Below are positions 41,982 through 51,094 of a stretch of 64,000 bases of DNA, piece by piece; position 1 is the stretch's first letter, and each line of letters begins with the position of its first letter. This DNA is from Clostridia bacterium. GTDB taxonomy: Bacteria; Bacillota; Clostridia; Oscillospirales; Acutalibacteraceae. Below the pieces are notes generated by a model. It worked only from the letters and a program-made list of their open reading frames with translations. It had not been told where the DNA came from and made no database searches. The DNA lies in the NCBI GenBank assembly GCA_017407995.1, contig JAFQVM010000022.1, forward strand, positions 1 through 64,000. Reading direction: 5' to 3'. The translations under genes and the position numbers were made by a program.

Positions 41982-42935
41982 TCATCTGCCTTGTTTTAAT
42001 ATTTTCTTTATTAAAGAAGCAAAAATATTTTTTTCATTCTGTGATAATTGTTTAAAGATAGAAAGAACATCATACAGTATGGATTTTTTGTGGGTAAGAT
42101 TATATTTGATTGCGCAATGGAGAAGCAAATCACTTTGAGCGAGAATTTTAGTTTTTATCTCATCGACAATAGGGTCATTTTTGAGATATTCGCAAGCAAA
42201 AGAGTAAATTATCTTTTTGTGGTCATTAATAGTGACGATGTTTCTAAGGTCAAACCATTTCAGCGTTTCAATATTTTTGTTTATGTATTTTTCGTATCTT
42301 TTATATACGGATATATTATAAAAGACGGGAGGAAATGGGATTATATAATTAAGCAGCCTAAAAGCGATTTTTAAATAATTTATTCTTTCGACTGAAAAAT
42401 TTTGACGTAAGCTAAAAGTATGATTATACATTATGTTATTTTCAAAACCTGTTTTAATATCAGGTGCAGGAAGAGCTTTTGCAAAGTCATCATAGGATAT
42501 CGTTATTTTATGGTATTTAAAAAATACTTGTCCGGGTTGAGTTAAGTAACCTGCTGCAAGAAAATGTTTGTTTTCATCATCATATCCGTATATCAGCCAA
42601 TCGTGAAATTCATATTTTGTTGTTTTTACAAAGGGTAAACAAAGGCAGTTTAAAATAATTTCAACATATTTGTTATTATCAAGCAAGTCGCAAATGCTTT
42701 TGATAGGGTTTTTGTAGTCTATTTTTAGCTTCTCGCATTTGAACAGCCTTTTCACATATTTAAATTTTCTAAAACCAATTTGTTTATCTTTGGGATAAAA
42801 GTATAGCGTTAAAAAGTTGTTAAACAAAATATTACTTACATCGTATCCGTGTGCATTTAAGACGCCTAAATAATCTGAAAAGAAAGGGTAGGAAGTCATT
42901 TCTTTATAAGGTTCAAATGGTAGTATCTTTTTCAA
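41982..42935 (-). CDS. Protein of unknown function, possibly BtrH/C39-like
   Basis: A 317-residue soluble protein that I cannot assign firmly. The N-terminal part contains LGVLNAHGYD and NILFNNFLTLYFY. The centre has HDWLIYGYDDENKHFLAAGYL then ITISYDDFAKAL. That order (a 'GYD' strand pair followed by an 'is-ydd-a' helix) resembles BtrH-type papain-fold proteins from natural-product clusters, but I see no clear catalytic Cys in the expected place. The C-terminus is helical and lysine/asparagine rich. TTG 42935 is preceded by AAGGAGT 9 bases away. Its genes sit 17 bases after one ABC exporter and 6 before the glycosyltransferase. AT content is high compared with the rest of the window. Confidence 0.5.
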   Translation of the reverse strand: MKKILPFEPYKEMTSYPFFSDYLGVLNAHGYDVSNILFNNFLTLYFYPKDKQIGFRKFKYVKRLFKCEKLKIDYKNPIKSICDLLDNNKYVEIILNCLCLPFVKTTKYEFHDWLIYGYDDENKHFLAAGYLTQPGQVFFKYHKITISYDDFAKALPAPDIKTGFENNIMYNHTFSLRQNFSVERINYLKIAFRLLNYIIPFPPVFYNISVYKRYEKYINKNIETLKWFDLRNIVTINDHKKIIYSFACEYLKNDPIVDEIKTKILAQSDLLLHCAIKYNLTHKKSILYDVLSIFKQLSQNEKNIFASLIKKILKQGR

Positions 42936-42952
42936 AATGATTACTCCTTATG

Positions 42953-44776
42953 TTATGTTTTGTAATATTGCGCTTGAACATCCCAAAGTTCAAAATATTT
43001 GCTGTCTTTGTTTGAAAGGAGTTCTTGATGATACCCGCTTTCAACGAGGCGAGCATTTTCAAAAACAGCGATTCTATCACAGAAAACACAGCTTGAAAGT
43101 CTGTGGGAAATATATATAGCTGTTTTGTTTTCAACAAATTGGTTAAAGCGGTCATATATTTCTTTTTCGGCTACAGGGTCAAGTGATGCTGTGGGCTCAT
43201 CAAGAATAACGATAGGAGCATCTTTATAGTGTGCTCTTGCAATAGCCAGACGCTGTGCTTCGCCACCGGAAATTTCAATTCCGGACTTGTCTAAGTCCTT
43301 ATAGATGTATGTTTTTTCCCTGTCCGGCATCTTCATAATACGGTTTAATAAGCCGACTTTATCAAGTGCATCAAAAAGTTTAGCCTCTTGATAATCTTCT
43401 TGGGTGGAAAGGTTCTGGCAAACAGGGATGGAAAAGAGTTTGAAATCTTGAAAAACGACGGAATAAAGTTTGTTTATACTGTCTTTGGAATAATCCTTTA
43501 TGTTGATTCCGTTGATTTTGATTTCGCCCTCATTAACGTCATAAAATCTGCAAAGAAGTTTTATGAAAGTTGTTTTGCCACTTCCGTTTTTTCCTACAAC
43601 AGCGAGATGCTCGCCGTTATTTATTTTTATATTGATATTTTTAAGAGCATAATTTTCGCTTCCGGGATATTTGAATGAGACATTTTTAAATTCGACTTCA
43701 AATTTATCCGTACTGAATGTCTTTTCGCCGTATTGCATCTCATCTTTGGTGTTAATTATTTTAAAATAGTATTCTGCCAGGGGTATCAGTTCTGCAGTTC
43801 TTCCAAAAGTTGCAGCCATTTTCATTATACCGCTTATTATTTGCATAAATGCTCCGCAAGAAAGTACAAGTGAGCCGATACCATATAATCCGTAAAATCC
43901 TTTTACTCCGATGAAAAGATAGACCCCGAAACCTGCAATCGCACCTAAAACTGCAATCATAGAACTCGAACGGGCAGAGTTTAGTGAGACTCGTCTGAGT
44001 ATTTTTTCACCGTTGTTTACTATTTTGTCTACGGCAACGTGTTCGATAAGTTCCTGTTCCTTGTACAGACGTATCTCCTTTGCTGTATTGTAGTCCTGGA
44101 ACACATTGAGAAAAAAGTAAAACAGTTTATCGAGTCTTGAATATTCAGCACCTGCCACAAATTGAGCTTTATTCATTTTCAGATTAACTGCAAGTATAAC
44201 AGCAACCATTATAACTATCATTAAAAAAAGCGTTATAAGGAATATGGGTCTTTCAAAAAAAGATGGTCCGGATGCGGTAAACCCTATTTTAAATAGGGGA
44301 AACAATATAATTATTGATATTGAAAAAGTTATCAATCCACTTAAAAAATCTCGCAACATCCATGAGAATTGGGTGAAGGCAGAGTAAACTCTTTTTTGAG
44401 CTTCGGAGTGGTTGTGGAGCAGTTCTTTAAATTCGCTGTCCTCAAGTTTCTGATATTCTATTGAATAGAGCTTTGAGGCAATGTTTTGGTTTTCTCGATT
44501 ATACATAATTGACCTGAACATATAGTTCATATCGCCCAAAAAGTTGTTTATAAAAAACAAAATAAGATTTAACCCAACGGCAATTAAAATGTACACAATA
44601 AGAGTGCTGCTTTCTGCACCTGTGTCCAATAAATCAACTATTTTTGAGGTAAACCAGATATTTATAAAAGGCATTATGGCAGAAACCACGGCGACAAGAA
44701 CGGATGATGGAATCATTCGTTTTTCCAGCCGCTGCATTTCTTTGAAAGAGGATAGTATTATCTTAAGATTTTTCAT
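42953..44776 (-). CDS. Half-size ABC exporter (second subunit)
   Basis: A 607-residue exporter half: six helices (about residues 20-330) fused to an ATPase. ATPase motifs are Walker A GKNGSGKTTFIK, signature ISGGEAQRLAIARA, Walker B IVILDEPTASLDP and H-loop ISHRLSS, all intact. Its ATG overlaps the stop of the upstream ABC gene by 4 bases, so the two halves are translationally coupled and probably form a heterodimer. Related pairs in Clostridia move peptides, lipids or drugs; with the BtrH-like and glycosyltransferase genes after it, export of a small natural product or glycolipid is plausible. No accessory peptidase domain of the C39 type is fused to it. Confidence 0.9.
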   Translation of the reverse strand: MKNLKIILSSFKEMQRLEKRMIPSSVLVAVVSAIMPFINIWFTSKIVDLLDTGAESSTLIVYILIAVGLNLILFFINNFLGDMNYMFRSIMYNRENQNIASKLYSIEYQKLEDSEFKELLHNHSEAQKRVYSAFTQFSWMLRDFLSGLITFSISIIILFPLFKIGFTASGPSFFERPIFLITLFLMIVIMVAVILAVNLKMNKAQFVAGAEYSRLDKLFYFFLNVFQDYNTAKEIRLYKEQELIEHVAVDKIVNNGEKILRRVSLNSARSSSMIAVLGAIAGFGVYLFIGVKGFYGLYGIGSLVLSCGAFMQIISGIMKMAATFGRTAELIPLAEYYFKIINTKDEMQYGEKTFSTDKFEVEFKNVSFKYPGSENYALKNINIKINNGEHLAVVGKNGSGKTTFIKLLCRFYDVNEGEIKINGINIKDYSKDSINKLYSVVFQDFKLFSIPVCQNLSTQEDYQEAKLFDALDKVGLLNRIMKMPDREKTYIYKDLDKSGIEISGGEAQRLAIARAHYKDAPIVILDEPTASLDPVAEKEIYDRFNQFVENKTAIYISHRLSSCVFCDRIAVFENARLVESGYHQELLSNKDSKYFELWDVQAQYYKT

Positions 44777-46527
44777 TGGACAACACCGTCCTGCTCATTG
44801 TAATAATAACTTTGAAGTTGAAACATTCGGTAATATTTACCCTTTTTTTGCATCAGTTCTTCATGTGTACCTTCCTCTGTGATTCTTCCGTCTGAAATAA
44901 ACAATATTCTGTCACAAAAACGTGTGGAGGAAAGTCTGTGTGATATGAAAAAGGAAATTTTATTTCTGGTTAGCTCATCATATTTTAAATATAATTCATT
45001 TTCTGCAATGGGGTCGAGTGAAGCGGTCGGCTCATCCAGGATAAGCACGGGAGCATCTTTGTATATTGCTTTTGCCAAGAGAAGCTTTTGTTTCTCTCCA
45101 CCGGAGAAGTCGGCAGCGTTTTTATATACATCTTTTATCATGTATGTATTTTCTTTGTTCTCCAACGTGTCGATTTTCTCCTTTATTCCGGCCTTTTCTA
45201 GTGCGAAGAAAAGCCGGTCTGCGTCATAACCTATACTCGCTGATATGTTTTGAGCAATGGTCATTGGCAAAAATCTGTAATCCTGAAAAATAGGGGAGAA
45301 AAGCTGGAAATATGATTGTATGTTGATTTGTTTGTTGTCAACTCCATTAATGAGGATTTCTCCGCCTGTTGGATAATAAAGTCCGCATAGAAGTTTCACA
45401 GCGGTAGTTTTTCCTGCTCCGTTCTCACCGACAATTGCTATGTTTTCGCCGGCACTGACCTTGAATGACATGTCTGCAATAGTATCTTTTTCAGCGTCGG
45501 TGTATTTAAAATATACATTTTTAAATTCTATTGAGCTTACGCTATCTAAATTAATACCGGCATTTTCTGTTAGCGTATTATCGGAGTCGACAAACTCTCG
45601 ATATTTTTCACAGTCAATACATATCTTTTCAAGAACTGAAATACAAGTTACAAAGCCCATAATCCAGTGTGAAAAACCCGTTATTATACTAAAATAAAAG
45701 ATGAAATCAGATACGGATAAGCGTCCTGTTGTTACCAAAAAAATCAAATAAGCATAAGCTGCTATCTCTCTACCCATATTGAGTAGCGCTCTTGTGCCGT
45801 TGACATATAAGCTTTGCCCCATGTAGTAAGAGATGATTTTATTCAGCTGACTTAAAAGCTCAGCCAAAATCTTAATGAAATAGTCTGAAAAGCTATAAAG
45901 TCTTATGTCTTTTGATGCTTCAACATTTTGGCTCTGTGAATAGAAGTAGTCAAACTTGAGAAAAAAGCTATTTCTTTCATCCTTAACCTTTTCCTTCATT
46001 TTGTTTAAATGTTTTAGGAGGAAAAACTCGCCTATGCACGTTGAAAGAATAAGAAGTATGACTAAAATATTGATTTTATAGAGAAGAGTAAGTGAGGTAA
46101 TAATTCCGAATATACATACAAACAGCTGGTTTGCGCATTCAATAAAGTTTGCACTGCCCGCAAAATTACTTTTGTAAAATTCTGCAGCTCGCTTGTTCAT
46201 TTCACGTCCGGCGAAGCTCTCTATCTGAACGTAATCTGTATTTAGATTTTTTCTGAACGCTTTTATAGCATAGCGCATTCTGACAATTCGGGAACTGCCG
46301 ATGAGCAACTCCTGAAGAAAAGGGTTTAGCCACATTGAGAGGGCTATAAGAATACTTATAAGTGCTATAACAGCTATAAGCTGGGAAAGAGAAACCCCTT
46401 TCTGTATGCAGTCAATTATAGCCTTTGACATATATGCCGAAAGAACCGACTGTAAAATAATAGCGGGAATCCTTACCGAAAAGTAAAAAACACTTTTTTT
46501 GTCCCATTTTTTAAAATTAGAGAACAT
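44773..46527 (-). CDS. Half-size ABC exporter (first subunit)
   Basis: A 584-residue exporter half starting the cassette. Membrane helices fill about residues 15-300. ATPase motifs: Walker A GENGAGKTTAVK, signature FSGGEKQKLLLAKA, Walker B VLILDEPTASLDP, H-loop ISHRLSS. The ATG at 46527 has no ribosome site. In the same frame the codons upstream to about 46572 read VVIKAKKFFDNFKY, which looks like the usual N-terminus of this family, and AAGGGA lies just before, so the true start may be an unusual codon upstream. It should pair with the other half (ATGA overlap). Highly AT-rich like the rest of the cassette. Confidence 0.88.
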   Translation of the reverse strand: MFSNFKKWDKKSVFYFSVRIPAIILQSVLSAYMSKAIIDCIQKGVSLSQLIAVIALISILIALSMWLNPFLQELLIGSSRIVRMRYAIKAFRKNLNTDYVQIESFAGREMNKRAAEFYKSNFAGSANFIECANQLFVCIFGIITSLTLLYKINILVILLILSTCIGEFFLLKHLNKMKEKVKDERNSFFLKFDYFYSQSQNVEASKDIRLYSFSDYFIKILAELLSQLNKIISYYMGQSLYVNGTRALLNMGREIAAYAYLIFLVTTGRLSVSDFIFYFSIITGFSHWIMGFVTCISVLEKICIDCEKYREFVDSDNTLTENAGINLDSVSSIEFKNVYFKYTDAEKDTIADMSFKVSAGENIAIVGENGAGKTTAVKLLCGLYYPTGGEILINGVDNKQINIQSYFQLFSPIFQDYRFLPMTIAQNISASIGYDADRLFFALEKAGIKEKIDTLENKENTYMIKDVYKNAADFSGGEKQKLLLAKAIYKDAPVLILDEPTASLDPIAENELYLKYDELTRNKISFFISHRLSSTRFCDRILFISDGRITEEGTHEELMQKKGKYYRMFQLQSYYYNEQDGVVQ

Positions 46528-46628
46528 ATATTTAAAATTGTCAAAGAACTTTTTAGCTTTGATAACAACCAGTCCCTTACAAAATATAAAGAGATAGCAC
46601 TTAAAAGCACTATACTATCCCTAAATAA

Positions 46629-46657
46629 ATTGTACGGGATACGAGTGTCAATGTCAA
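46629..46657 (-). promoter_or_regulatory. Promoter of the ABC/BtrH/GT cassette
   Basis: Minus strand TTGACA, 17 bases, TACAAT; the -35 is part of a tandem TTGACATTGACA. It lies about 100 bases before the first ABC gene. I see no small precursor-peptide gene between promoter and exporter. Confidence 0.75.
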
Positions 46658-46700
46658 GAAATGAAATTAAGATATTTATAAGGGGAAGGCTTTGCTTTTT

Positions 46701-46741
46701 AAAAAGTTTAACCCTCCGAATTTCGGAGGGTTAAACTTTTT
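46701..46741 (-). terminator. Terminator of the GH42 gene
   Basis: A very strong 18-20-bp stem (AAAAAGTTTAACCCTCCG / CGGAGGGTTAAACTTTTT) that works in both directions and separates the GH42 gene from the ABC cassette. Confidence 0.92.
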
Positions 46742-46775
46742 AAATATAACAAATTAGTATTCTGAACAACAACGT

Positions 46776-48779
46776 CTATTTCAATATCAAATACCCACAA
46801 GATGGCAGAGTGATTTTGTCGTCAGTTTCTTTATCGTTTACGATATCAAGATAGCGCCTGTTTAGATTGATGGTTTTATCGCTGTCTGAGAAATTCATAA
46901 CAAAGACATACTCGCCTCTTTTTCGCACGGCGATGCCGTCTTGTGATGTTATGTCGGAGTCCTGCTCTATATTATATATATTGATGAGTTGGCTGCAAAA
47001 ATCTTCTGAAAAATCGTTGTCGTTTCTGAAAGCCACATAATATGCTTTGCCTTTTCCAAAGGAATTTTCCGTTACAGCGGGCATACCTGCATAAAAGTCC
47101 TGCTGATATTCCCCCAGAACCTTTGCGCCTGTGGAGTGGATAATATCGCAGATGTGGACAACATCATAGGCTTTGCCGTTGAAGGTCGCTTTATTTGACA
47201 TACCTTTTGGCAGGGAATCAGTCTCTTCACACCATATACCGAAAACATTTTTGAGACGGTCTGCGGGGAAGCCTCCGAGGAAACACATATCGTCCTTGTC
47301 GACAATTCCAGTGAGATAAGTTGCAACAAAGTTTCCGCCATTCTTGACGTATTCTTCAATGCGCTCTGCGGTATTATCTTTGAGCATATACAAAAACGGT
47401 GCGATGACTATATCGTACTTTGAAAAATCATCTTCCATTGAGATTATATCTGCGGATATACCTTTTCTCCAGAACGGAGCGTACCATTTTATACATTCGT
47501 CGAGGTAGTTGCGGTTTTGGTTGTTGTAGCCGCAAAAGTGCTTGACAGCCCAACTGTTTTCCCAATCATAGATTATAGCTATCTTGCTGTTGCAATACTT
47601 GCCGACAACACCGTCTAATTTTTCGAGAACGCTGCCAAGGCGGGAGACGTCTCTGAATACTCTTGTGTTTTCGTGTCCGCAGTGGTCTACGACAGCGCCA
47701 TGAAATTTTTCATGGCCGCCCCGGCTTTTTCTCCACTGGAAGTATTGGACGCTGTCAGCGCCGTGAGCTATCGCCTGTATGGCAGACAGCTCCTGCATAC
47801 CGGGCTTGGGAAGCTTGTTGACGTCGTGCCAGTTGACAAGCGATGGAGTACTTTCCATCATAAAGAACGGCTGGCCGTTTCTCATAGAGCGGAAAGCATC
47901 GTGGACAAAAGCTGTCTGAAGCGCCTCTTCGGGATTTCTGCCTTTGTCCCAACCGGGATAGTTGTCCCAGGAAACGAGGTCTAAATGTTTAGCAAATTTC
48001 TGATAATCGATTCCGTCATACATACGCATGAAGTTTGTGGTAATGGGAATATCGGGAGTTATTTCACGCAGGGGAGCAATCTCATTTTCATAGAAAGAGA
48101 TATGGCTGTCTGAAACGAACCTGTTCCAACAGAGTTTCATTGCAGAAACATGATTTTCACCCCTGTACTTCGGAGAGTTTATCTGACTCCAATCGGTTAT
48201 CCTGTGACTCCAGAAGCCGTTCCACCATTTGTCATTAAGCTCTTCAAGGTCATTGTGATAGTATTCCTTAAGCCAATCTCTGAAGGCCTCCTGACAAAGC
48301 TCGCAATGGCACTCACCGCTGTATTCGTTTGAGATATGCCACATTTTCAGTGCAGGGTGGTCTTTGTATCTCTGGGCAATCATACGGTTGATTTTACGCA
48401 CTTTTTCTCTGTATACAGGAGAGGTGAGACAGTGATTGTGACGTACACCGAACTCATTTCGTATACCGTTTTCTTCGACCCTGAGCACTTCGGGATACTT
48501 TTGTGCAAGCCATGGAGGTCTTGCACCTGAAGGGGTGGCAAGAATAACGGATATACCGTTTGTGTGGAGCTTGTCCATGATGTTGTCAAGCCACTCAAAG
48601 TTATACACACCCTCCTCGGGTTCAAGCAGAGACCAGGAAAATATGTTTATTGTGGCACTGTTGATATGCGCCAGCTTCATAAGACGCATATCCTCGTCCC
48701 AGATTTCGGGAGTCTTTATCCACTGGTCGGGATTATAGTCACCTCCGTGGATGATGTGGTCAAAGTATTTTTTGCTCAT
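46776..48779 (-). CDS. Beta-galactosidase, GH42
   Basis: A 667-residue GH42 enzyme, full length, cytoplasmic. It begins HGGDYNPDQW, typical of the family. The acid/base Glu152 is in WHISNEYSGE, directly followed by the zinc-site cysteines CHCELC (157-162), and the nucleophile Glu309 is in FFMMESTP. A Rossmann-like trimerisation domain and a C-terminal beta domain follow. GH42 enzymes cut beta-galactosides such as galacto-oligosaccharides or short galactan and mucin fragments. Single-gene unit with its own promoter and terminator. The weakly spaced GAGG upstream supports ATG 48779. Confidence 0.94.
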   Translation of the reverse strand: MSKKYFDHIIHGGDYNPDQWIKTPEIWDEDMRLMKLAHINSATINIFSWSLLEPEEGVYNFEWLDNIMDKLHTNGISVILATPSGARPPWLAQKYPEVLRVEENGIRNEFGVRHNHCLTSPVYREKVRKINRMIAQRYKDHPALKMWHISNEYSGECHCELCQEAFRDWLKEYYHNDLEELNDKWWNGFWSHRITDWSQINSPKYRGENHVSAMKLCWNRFVSDSHISFYENEIAPLREITPDIPITTNFMRMYDGIDYQKFAKHLDLVSWDNYPGWDKGRNPEEALQTAFVHDAFRSMRNGQPFFMMESTPSLVNWHDVNKLPKPGMQELSAIQAIAHGADSVQYFQWRKSRGGHEKFHGAVVDHCGHENTRVFRDVSRLGSVLEKLDGVVGKYCNSKIAIIYDWENSWAVKHFCGYNNQNRNYLDECIKWYAPFWRKGISADIISMEDDFSKYDIVIAPFLYMLKDNTAERIEEYVKNGGNFVATYLTGIVDKDDMCFLGGFPADRLKNVFGIWCEETDSLPKGMSNKATFNGKAYDVVHICDIIHSTGAKVLGEYQQDFYAGMPAVTENSFGKGKAYYVAFRNDNDFSEDFCSQLINIYNIEQDSDITSQDGIAVRKRGEYVFVMNFSDSDKTINLNRRYLDIVNDKETDDKITLPSCGYLILK

Positions 48780-48820
48780 ACGCTAAACCTCAAAATGCAA
48801 ATTTTTGTTTATGATATTTC

Positions 48821-48849
48821 ATTATACTTTGTCTAAACAAAACATTCAA
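48821..48849 (-). promoter_or_regulatory. Promoter of the GH42 gene
   Basis: Minus strand TTGAAT, 17 bases, TATAAT, about 42 bases upstream of the start codon. Confidence 0.75.
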
Positions 48850-48903
48850 CATGATTTTTGAAAGTTTTATGCTGACAACTTGCACAATAGTATAAAAATA
48901 CAC

Positions 48904-48932
48904 TTGAAATTTAATTATTAATGGAGTATAAT
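48904..48932 (+). promoter_or_regulatory. Promoter of hppA
   Basis: TTGAAA, 17 bases, TATAAT, 38 bases before the start codon; divergent from the GH42 promoter. Confidence 0.8.
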
Positions 48933-48969
48933 CTACTAATCTAAAATAATTCAGGAGCTGATTTTAGAA

Positions 48970-51054
48970 ATGGACAAGTATTTGGTGCTTTTCACGTTTA
49001 TAGGTGCGGCACTTGCGCTGGTGTTTGCGGTTCTTACCGCACGTAAGGTGCTTAGGTTCTCTGAGGGAACGGACCTTATGAAAAAGATATCAGCCTCAAT
49101 TCGTCAGGGTGCTAACGCATATCTTAAACGTCAGTATAAAATAGTATTTATTTTCTTTGGAGTAATGTTTGTAATACTCGGTGTGATGGCTATTGCAGGT
49201 TTTCTTACGCCCTATGTGCCGTTTGCTTTTTTGACGGGTGGCTTTTTCTCTGCACTTTCAGGTTTTGTCGGAATGAAGATAGCTACATATTCAAACGCCA
49301 GAACGGCAAATGCTTGCAGAGAGGGTCTTAACAGAGGACTCAGAGTGGCATTTTCGGCAGGAAGCGTTATGGGATTTACTGTAGTAGGTCTCGGACTTCT
49401 CGATATATCGATATGGTTCTTCTTGCTTAAATTTGTTTTCCATCTTGAACCGCAGGATATAACAAGCGCCATGCTTACTTTCGGCATGGGTGCTTCCTCC
49501 ATGGCGCTGTTTGCCCGTGTAGGCGGAGGTATCTTTACCAAGGCCGCAGATGTTGGCGCTGACCTTGTAGGTAAGGTTGAGGCAGGTATTCCTGAGGATG
49601 ACCCCCGTAACCCTGCAGTTATAGCGGACAACGTCGGCGATAATGTCGGCGATGTTGCGGGAATGGGTGCTGACTTGTATGAATCTTATGTAGGCTCAGT
49701 TATTTCAGCGAGTGCGCTCGGTGTTACCGCTTTTCATAATATTAATGCAATGGCACTTCCTATGCTGCTTGCGGCAATAGGTGTTATCTGCTCGATTTTT
49801 GGTACTTTCCTTGTAAAAACAAAGGAGGGTGCAAGTCAGAAGCAGCTTCTCAGTGCGCTGTCTAGAGGAACAAATTTCTCAGCAATTATTATTGCGATTG
49901 TAGCATTTCCTGCTGTTTACTTTGTTTTAGGTAAAGAAAATTGGACAATATACTTTGCGATTTTAGCAGGCCTTGTGTCAGGTGTTCTTATCGGACAGTC
50001 AACCGAATATTTCACCTCTGACAGCTATAAGCCGACTCGCAATCTTGCAGCGACTTCCGAGACAGGAACAGCAACAATTATTATCGGTGGTCTGTCTGTC
50101 GGAATGCTTTCCACTCTTATGCCAATTATAATCGTTGCGGTGTGCGTGCTGGTTGCATACTTTGTTTCAGGCGGTGCACAAAGCTCTTCTATGGGTCTTT
50201 ACGGCATAGCGCTTGCGGCGGTTGGTATGCTCTCAACGCTTGGAATAACTCTTGCTACAGATGCTTACGGCCCTGTTGCAGATAATGCAGGCGGTATAGC
50301 TGAGATGGCAGGTCTTGATAAGAAGGTAAGGGAGAGAACGGATGCTCTCGACTCCCTCGGTAATACAACAGCAGCGACAGGTAAGGGCTTTGCAATAGGT
50401 TCAGCAGCACTTACAGCTCTTGCACTTATGGCATCTTACATTGATAAGGTTTCCTCGATAGAGGGCGGAGCTGAAAAAATTGCAAACCTTAACATAACTA
50501 ATCCAACGGTGCTTATAGGTCTGTTTATAGGAGCATGTTTACCGTTTGTTTTTGCGGCTCTTACCATGAATTCCGTTGGCCGTGCAGCACAGAGCGTAGT
50601 AAAGGAAGTCCGACGTCAGTTCAAAGAGATAGCAGGTCTTATGGAAGGCAAAGCAGAAGCGGACTATGCAAGCTGCGTAGACCTTTGTACAAAAGCGAGC
50701 CTTCGTGAGATGATAATGCCGACTGTTGTCGCAGTGGTGGTTCCTATAGTTGTCGGACTTATTCTGGGATGTTCGGGTGTAGTCGGTATGCTTGCAGGCG
50801 CTACGGCATCAGGATTTTTGATGGCGATATTTATGTCCAACTCCGGCGGAGCTTGGGACAATGCGAAGAAATATATTGAAAGCGGTGTTCACGGAGGCAA
50901 GGGTTCCGACTGCCATAAGGCGGCGGTTGTCGGTGATACGGTAGGTGACCCGTTTAAGGATACCTCGGGACCGGCAATAAACATACTTATCAAATTGCTT
51001 TCGATGGTCTCGATAGTATTTGCAGCACTGGTTATTAACTTTTCAATACTTTAA
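48970..51054 (+). CDS. hppA: Membrane-bound ion-translocating pyrophosphatase
   Basis: A 694-residue protein with about 16 helices that pumps H+ or Na+ using pyrophosphate. Signature [22 protein letters not shown] and the acidic [19 protein letters not shown] site are intact, with a second acidic site ([16 protein letters not shown]) near the end. The motif [10 protein letters not shown] has Ala and Gly at the positions where K+-independent enzymes carry Lys and Thr, so this is probably a K+-dependent type; many of these pump Na+. It would recycle pyrophosphate energy in a fermentative cell. AGGAG precedes the ATG. Single-gene unit with strong promoter and terminator. Confidence 0.95.
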   Translation: MDKYLVLFTFIGAALALVFAVLTARKVLRFSEGTDLMKKISASIRQGANAYLKRQYKIVFIFFGVMFVILGVMAIAGFLTPYVPFAFLTGGFFSALSGFVGMKIATYSNARTANACREGLNRGLRVAFSAGSVMGFTVVGLGLLDISIWFFLLKFVFHLEPQDITSAMLTFGMGASSMALFARVGGGIFTKAADVGADLVGKVEAGIPEDDPRNPAVIADNVGDNVGDVAGMGADLYESYVGSVISASALGVTAFHNINAMALPMLLAAIGVICSIFGTFLVKTKEGASQKQLLSALSRGTNFSAIIIAIVAFPAVYFVLGKENWTIYFAILAGLVSGVLIGQSTEYFTSDSYKPTRNLAATSETGTATIIIGGLSVGMLSTLMPIIIVAVCVLVAYFVSGGAQSSSMGLYGIALAAVGMLSTLGITLATDAYGPVADNAGGIAEMAGLDKKVRERTDALDSLGNTTAATGKGFAIGSAALTALALMASYIDKVSSIEGGAEKIANLNITNPTVLIGLFIGACLPFVFAALTMNSVGRAAQSVVKEVRRQFKEIAGLMEGKAEADYASCVDLCTKASLREMIMPTVVAVVVPIVVGLILGCSGVVGMLAGATASGFLMAIFMSNSGGAWDNAKKYIESGVHGGKGSDCHKAAVVGDTVGDPFKDTSGPAINILIKLLSMVSIVFAALVINFSIL

Positions 51055-51055
51055 T

Positions 51056-51091
51056 AAAAAGCAGCGAGGTTTTAATCCTCGCTGCTTTTTT
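51056..51091 (+). terminator. Bidirectional terminator between hppA and the acyltransferase gene
   Basis: 14-bp stem AAAAAGCAGCGAGG / CCTCGCTGCTTTTT with a 7-base loop and T runs both ways. Confidence 0.93.
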
Positions 51092-51094
51092 GTT

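Noticed and set aside
40851..46527. Lasso peptide or lanthipeptide cluster with precursor gene
   Set aside because: No small precursor-like frame was found in 46528-46776 or between genes, and there is no lanthionine synthase or asparagine-synthetase-like gene.
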